A stretch of DNA of 64,000 nucleotides, taken from assembly GCA_013399875.1 (NCBI GenBank), contig VXAZ01001116.1:2750546-2814545 (forward strand), in the 5' to 3' direction. Positions 62,601-64,000 of this stretch are shown here, in pieces; position 1 is the stretch's first letter, and each line of letters begins with the position of its first letter. The notes beneath the pieces were generated by a model. That model was not told the DNA's origin. It did no database searches and was given only the letters and a program-made list of their open reading frames with translations. Source of the DNA: Gymnorhina tibicen. Its lineage: Eukaryota > Chordata > Aves > Passeriformes > Artamidae. Both the position numbers and the translations under genes were made by a program.

Positions 62601-64000
62601 TTTTTTTTCCTTTTCTTCACAGAAGGTACAAATCAAATGAAGAAAATAGAACCTTCAGCTTTCTAGAATGAAAATGGAGACCTGAATCATTAGAAAGCCA
62701 TCTTCTGTATTTCTAAACTGGCACAGGTGCCTCAAACATAACTGTGGCAGCTTGGTTGAACTTTGCATGTGCTGCAGAAGCATTGTCAACCTTGTATTTT
62801 CACCCAGACACACAACTGTGTATCTGTCTCTTGTGTCTGAATACACACTGTGTGTCGTGAAATACAAAACAAAAGTCAATCAGTTTAACTCCAGGTCTCT
62901 GCTCCCTCCAACACACAAAGCTCAGTTACACCCTGCAGACTGTGGTTGCTGCTGTTACTGTGTTAATGCAGGGGCTCTGGTTTGAATCCACCCTCACCAT
63001 ATCAGGTGATACACAAATACATAACTAGAAATGGTCTCAGCTCCAGAGGACTCAGCATTTACTCCGGAGCAGTAAACACTGGTTAAATTATAAATGTAAC
63101 TCTAGATAAACAGCAGTAAAATCTTCACACTATGTCAGAACATCACAAATCCTGCATTGTCCAAAAACTGCTGAAGAAACAATTTAGAAGTATATCTGAA
63201 TCCTGAAATGAATGTATTGGAAATATTTCATTCTTTTTCCTATAAAAACCAGATGCATTTGTTATGATGAACTCTATTTGACCAAGCTGATACTCATCAC
63301 TGTAATGAAGAGGAGGATATTTGGTTTGGGAGGCAGAGAAAATACTTTGTGCTCACTTGATTCAAAAGGAAAAGAGACTCAGCTGTTTGTTTCTTTGGGA
63401 ACCTTGGTGTGTGGAAAAAGTACAGGTGATTGAGTCTAATATTCCTGTCAGGTCCCTTCCTGCACTGCGTCCCACACTCCACAGCCACCACTTGGCCAGC
63501 TGCAGAGGCTTATTTTAGTTGCACATTAATTGTGCCAGGGACACACTCAGTATAGCTCAGAGGTTACTATTACAAAGTTTATTGGCTCAGGTACAGTGCT
63601 GCACAAACAACATTACACAGCGTTTGGTGTCAGTTCAGGAAGCAGTTTTGCCATTTTTATATGACCTGGAGCATAAAGAACCAGCTTTACTAATCCAAGG
63701 CAGCTCCATACAACTGTATATCTGAACCACAGTACAAAACCAAGAAAACCCAGAAACGCAAGACTTGCAGCTTTACCTTTATAAAGCCGCATTAGATTCA
63801 GCAAGTTCCTGCTCAGGAGGGTGCTTTTGATCCAAGCTAGTGCTAGACAGATGCACTCAAATACCCATGAGCAACATTTACTTGTCACCCAGCTCATAAG
63901 GAGACCCCAGCATGGAAAAGACAGACAGCAGATCCACCTGAGTGGTTCTCGGTAGAGGACACCTTGGGACACAGCCAAAACTGGTAAACTGTGCTGGATG
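59666..64000. other. Non-coding stretch to window end
   Basis: Short chance frames only, the longest about 120 codons (60748-61119 and 63613-63978, minus strand). Small A and T runs lie at about 61310-61337 and 62590-62615. The segment near 60820-61110 is somewhat richer in GC and CpG than its flanks, but much less than the island at 8772-9325. No repeat ends or RNA genes were recognised. Confidence 0.5.

Noticed and set aside
1..64000. CRISPR arrays, prokaryotic operons, phage or plasmid modules
   Set aside because: No regularly spaced repeats, no long adjacent open frames, and the CR1 and LTR content is characteristic of an avian nuclear genome.

Overview
The window looks like euchromatic, gene-poor DNA from a bird, most likely a songbird (passerine). 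The evidence is the repeat content: several CR1 (chicken repeat 1) LINE fragments with the avian CR1 3' end, and at least eight endogenous-retrovirus LTR copies of types I recognise from passerine genomes. There are no bacterial-style genes, operons, RNA operons or CRISPR arrays. Reading frames are all short (the longest is under 200 codons) and the frames checked closely did not resemble conserved proteins, except fragments of the CR1 endonuclease/reverse transcriptase and a few weak exon candidates. I therefore annotate the window as intergenic or intronic sequence and do not call host protein-coding genes.

Layout. 1-8.8 kb: unique sequence with one CR1 3' fragment (2.30-2.49 kb). 8.77-9.33 kb: an isolated CpG-rich, GC-box-rich segment, the best candidate for a host promoter. 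11.48-12.07 kb: a complete solo LTR on the minus strand with a 4-bp target duplication. 15.45-16.03, 22.8-23.2 and 26.35-26.91 kb: three copies of one ERVL-like LTR family. 27-37.9 kb: unique DNA with microsatellites, a one-base N, and a weak CLCA-like decayed exon candidate at 36.29-36.60 kb. 37.9-39.35 kb: the largest CR1 fragment. 39.4-49.9 kb: unique sequence with one possible terminal exon on the minus strand. 49.93-50.29 kb: a CR1 3' end.

The right-hand 14 kb is a repeat cluster. At 51.85-52.69 kb is a retroviral LTR whose first ~304 bp appear twice, back to back across a single N; this is probably two overlapping contigs that were never merged. At 53.53-54.20 kb is a minus-strand LTR carrying a long polypurine run. 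At 55.33-55.995 and 56.56-57.21 kb are two same-family minus-strand LTRs, the first with a perfect 5-bp target duplication. At 57.43-58.18 kb CR1 pieces lie in opposite orientations, as expected for a 5'-inverted insertion. At 59.297-59.659 kb is a compact LTR with a perfect 6-bp target duplication.

The LTRs differ in duplication length (4, 5 and 6 bp), so retroviral lineages of different classes have inserted here independently. All CR1 and LTR copies seen are fragmentary, solo or decayed. I found no intact retroviral gene and no clear new system. The observations most worth following up are the orphan CpG island, the duplicated segment at the N, the inverted CR1 and the weak host-exon candidates.
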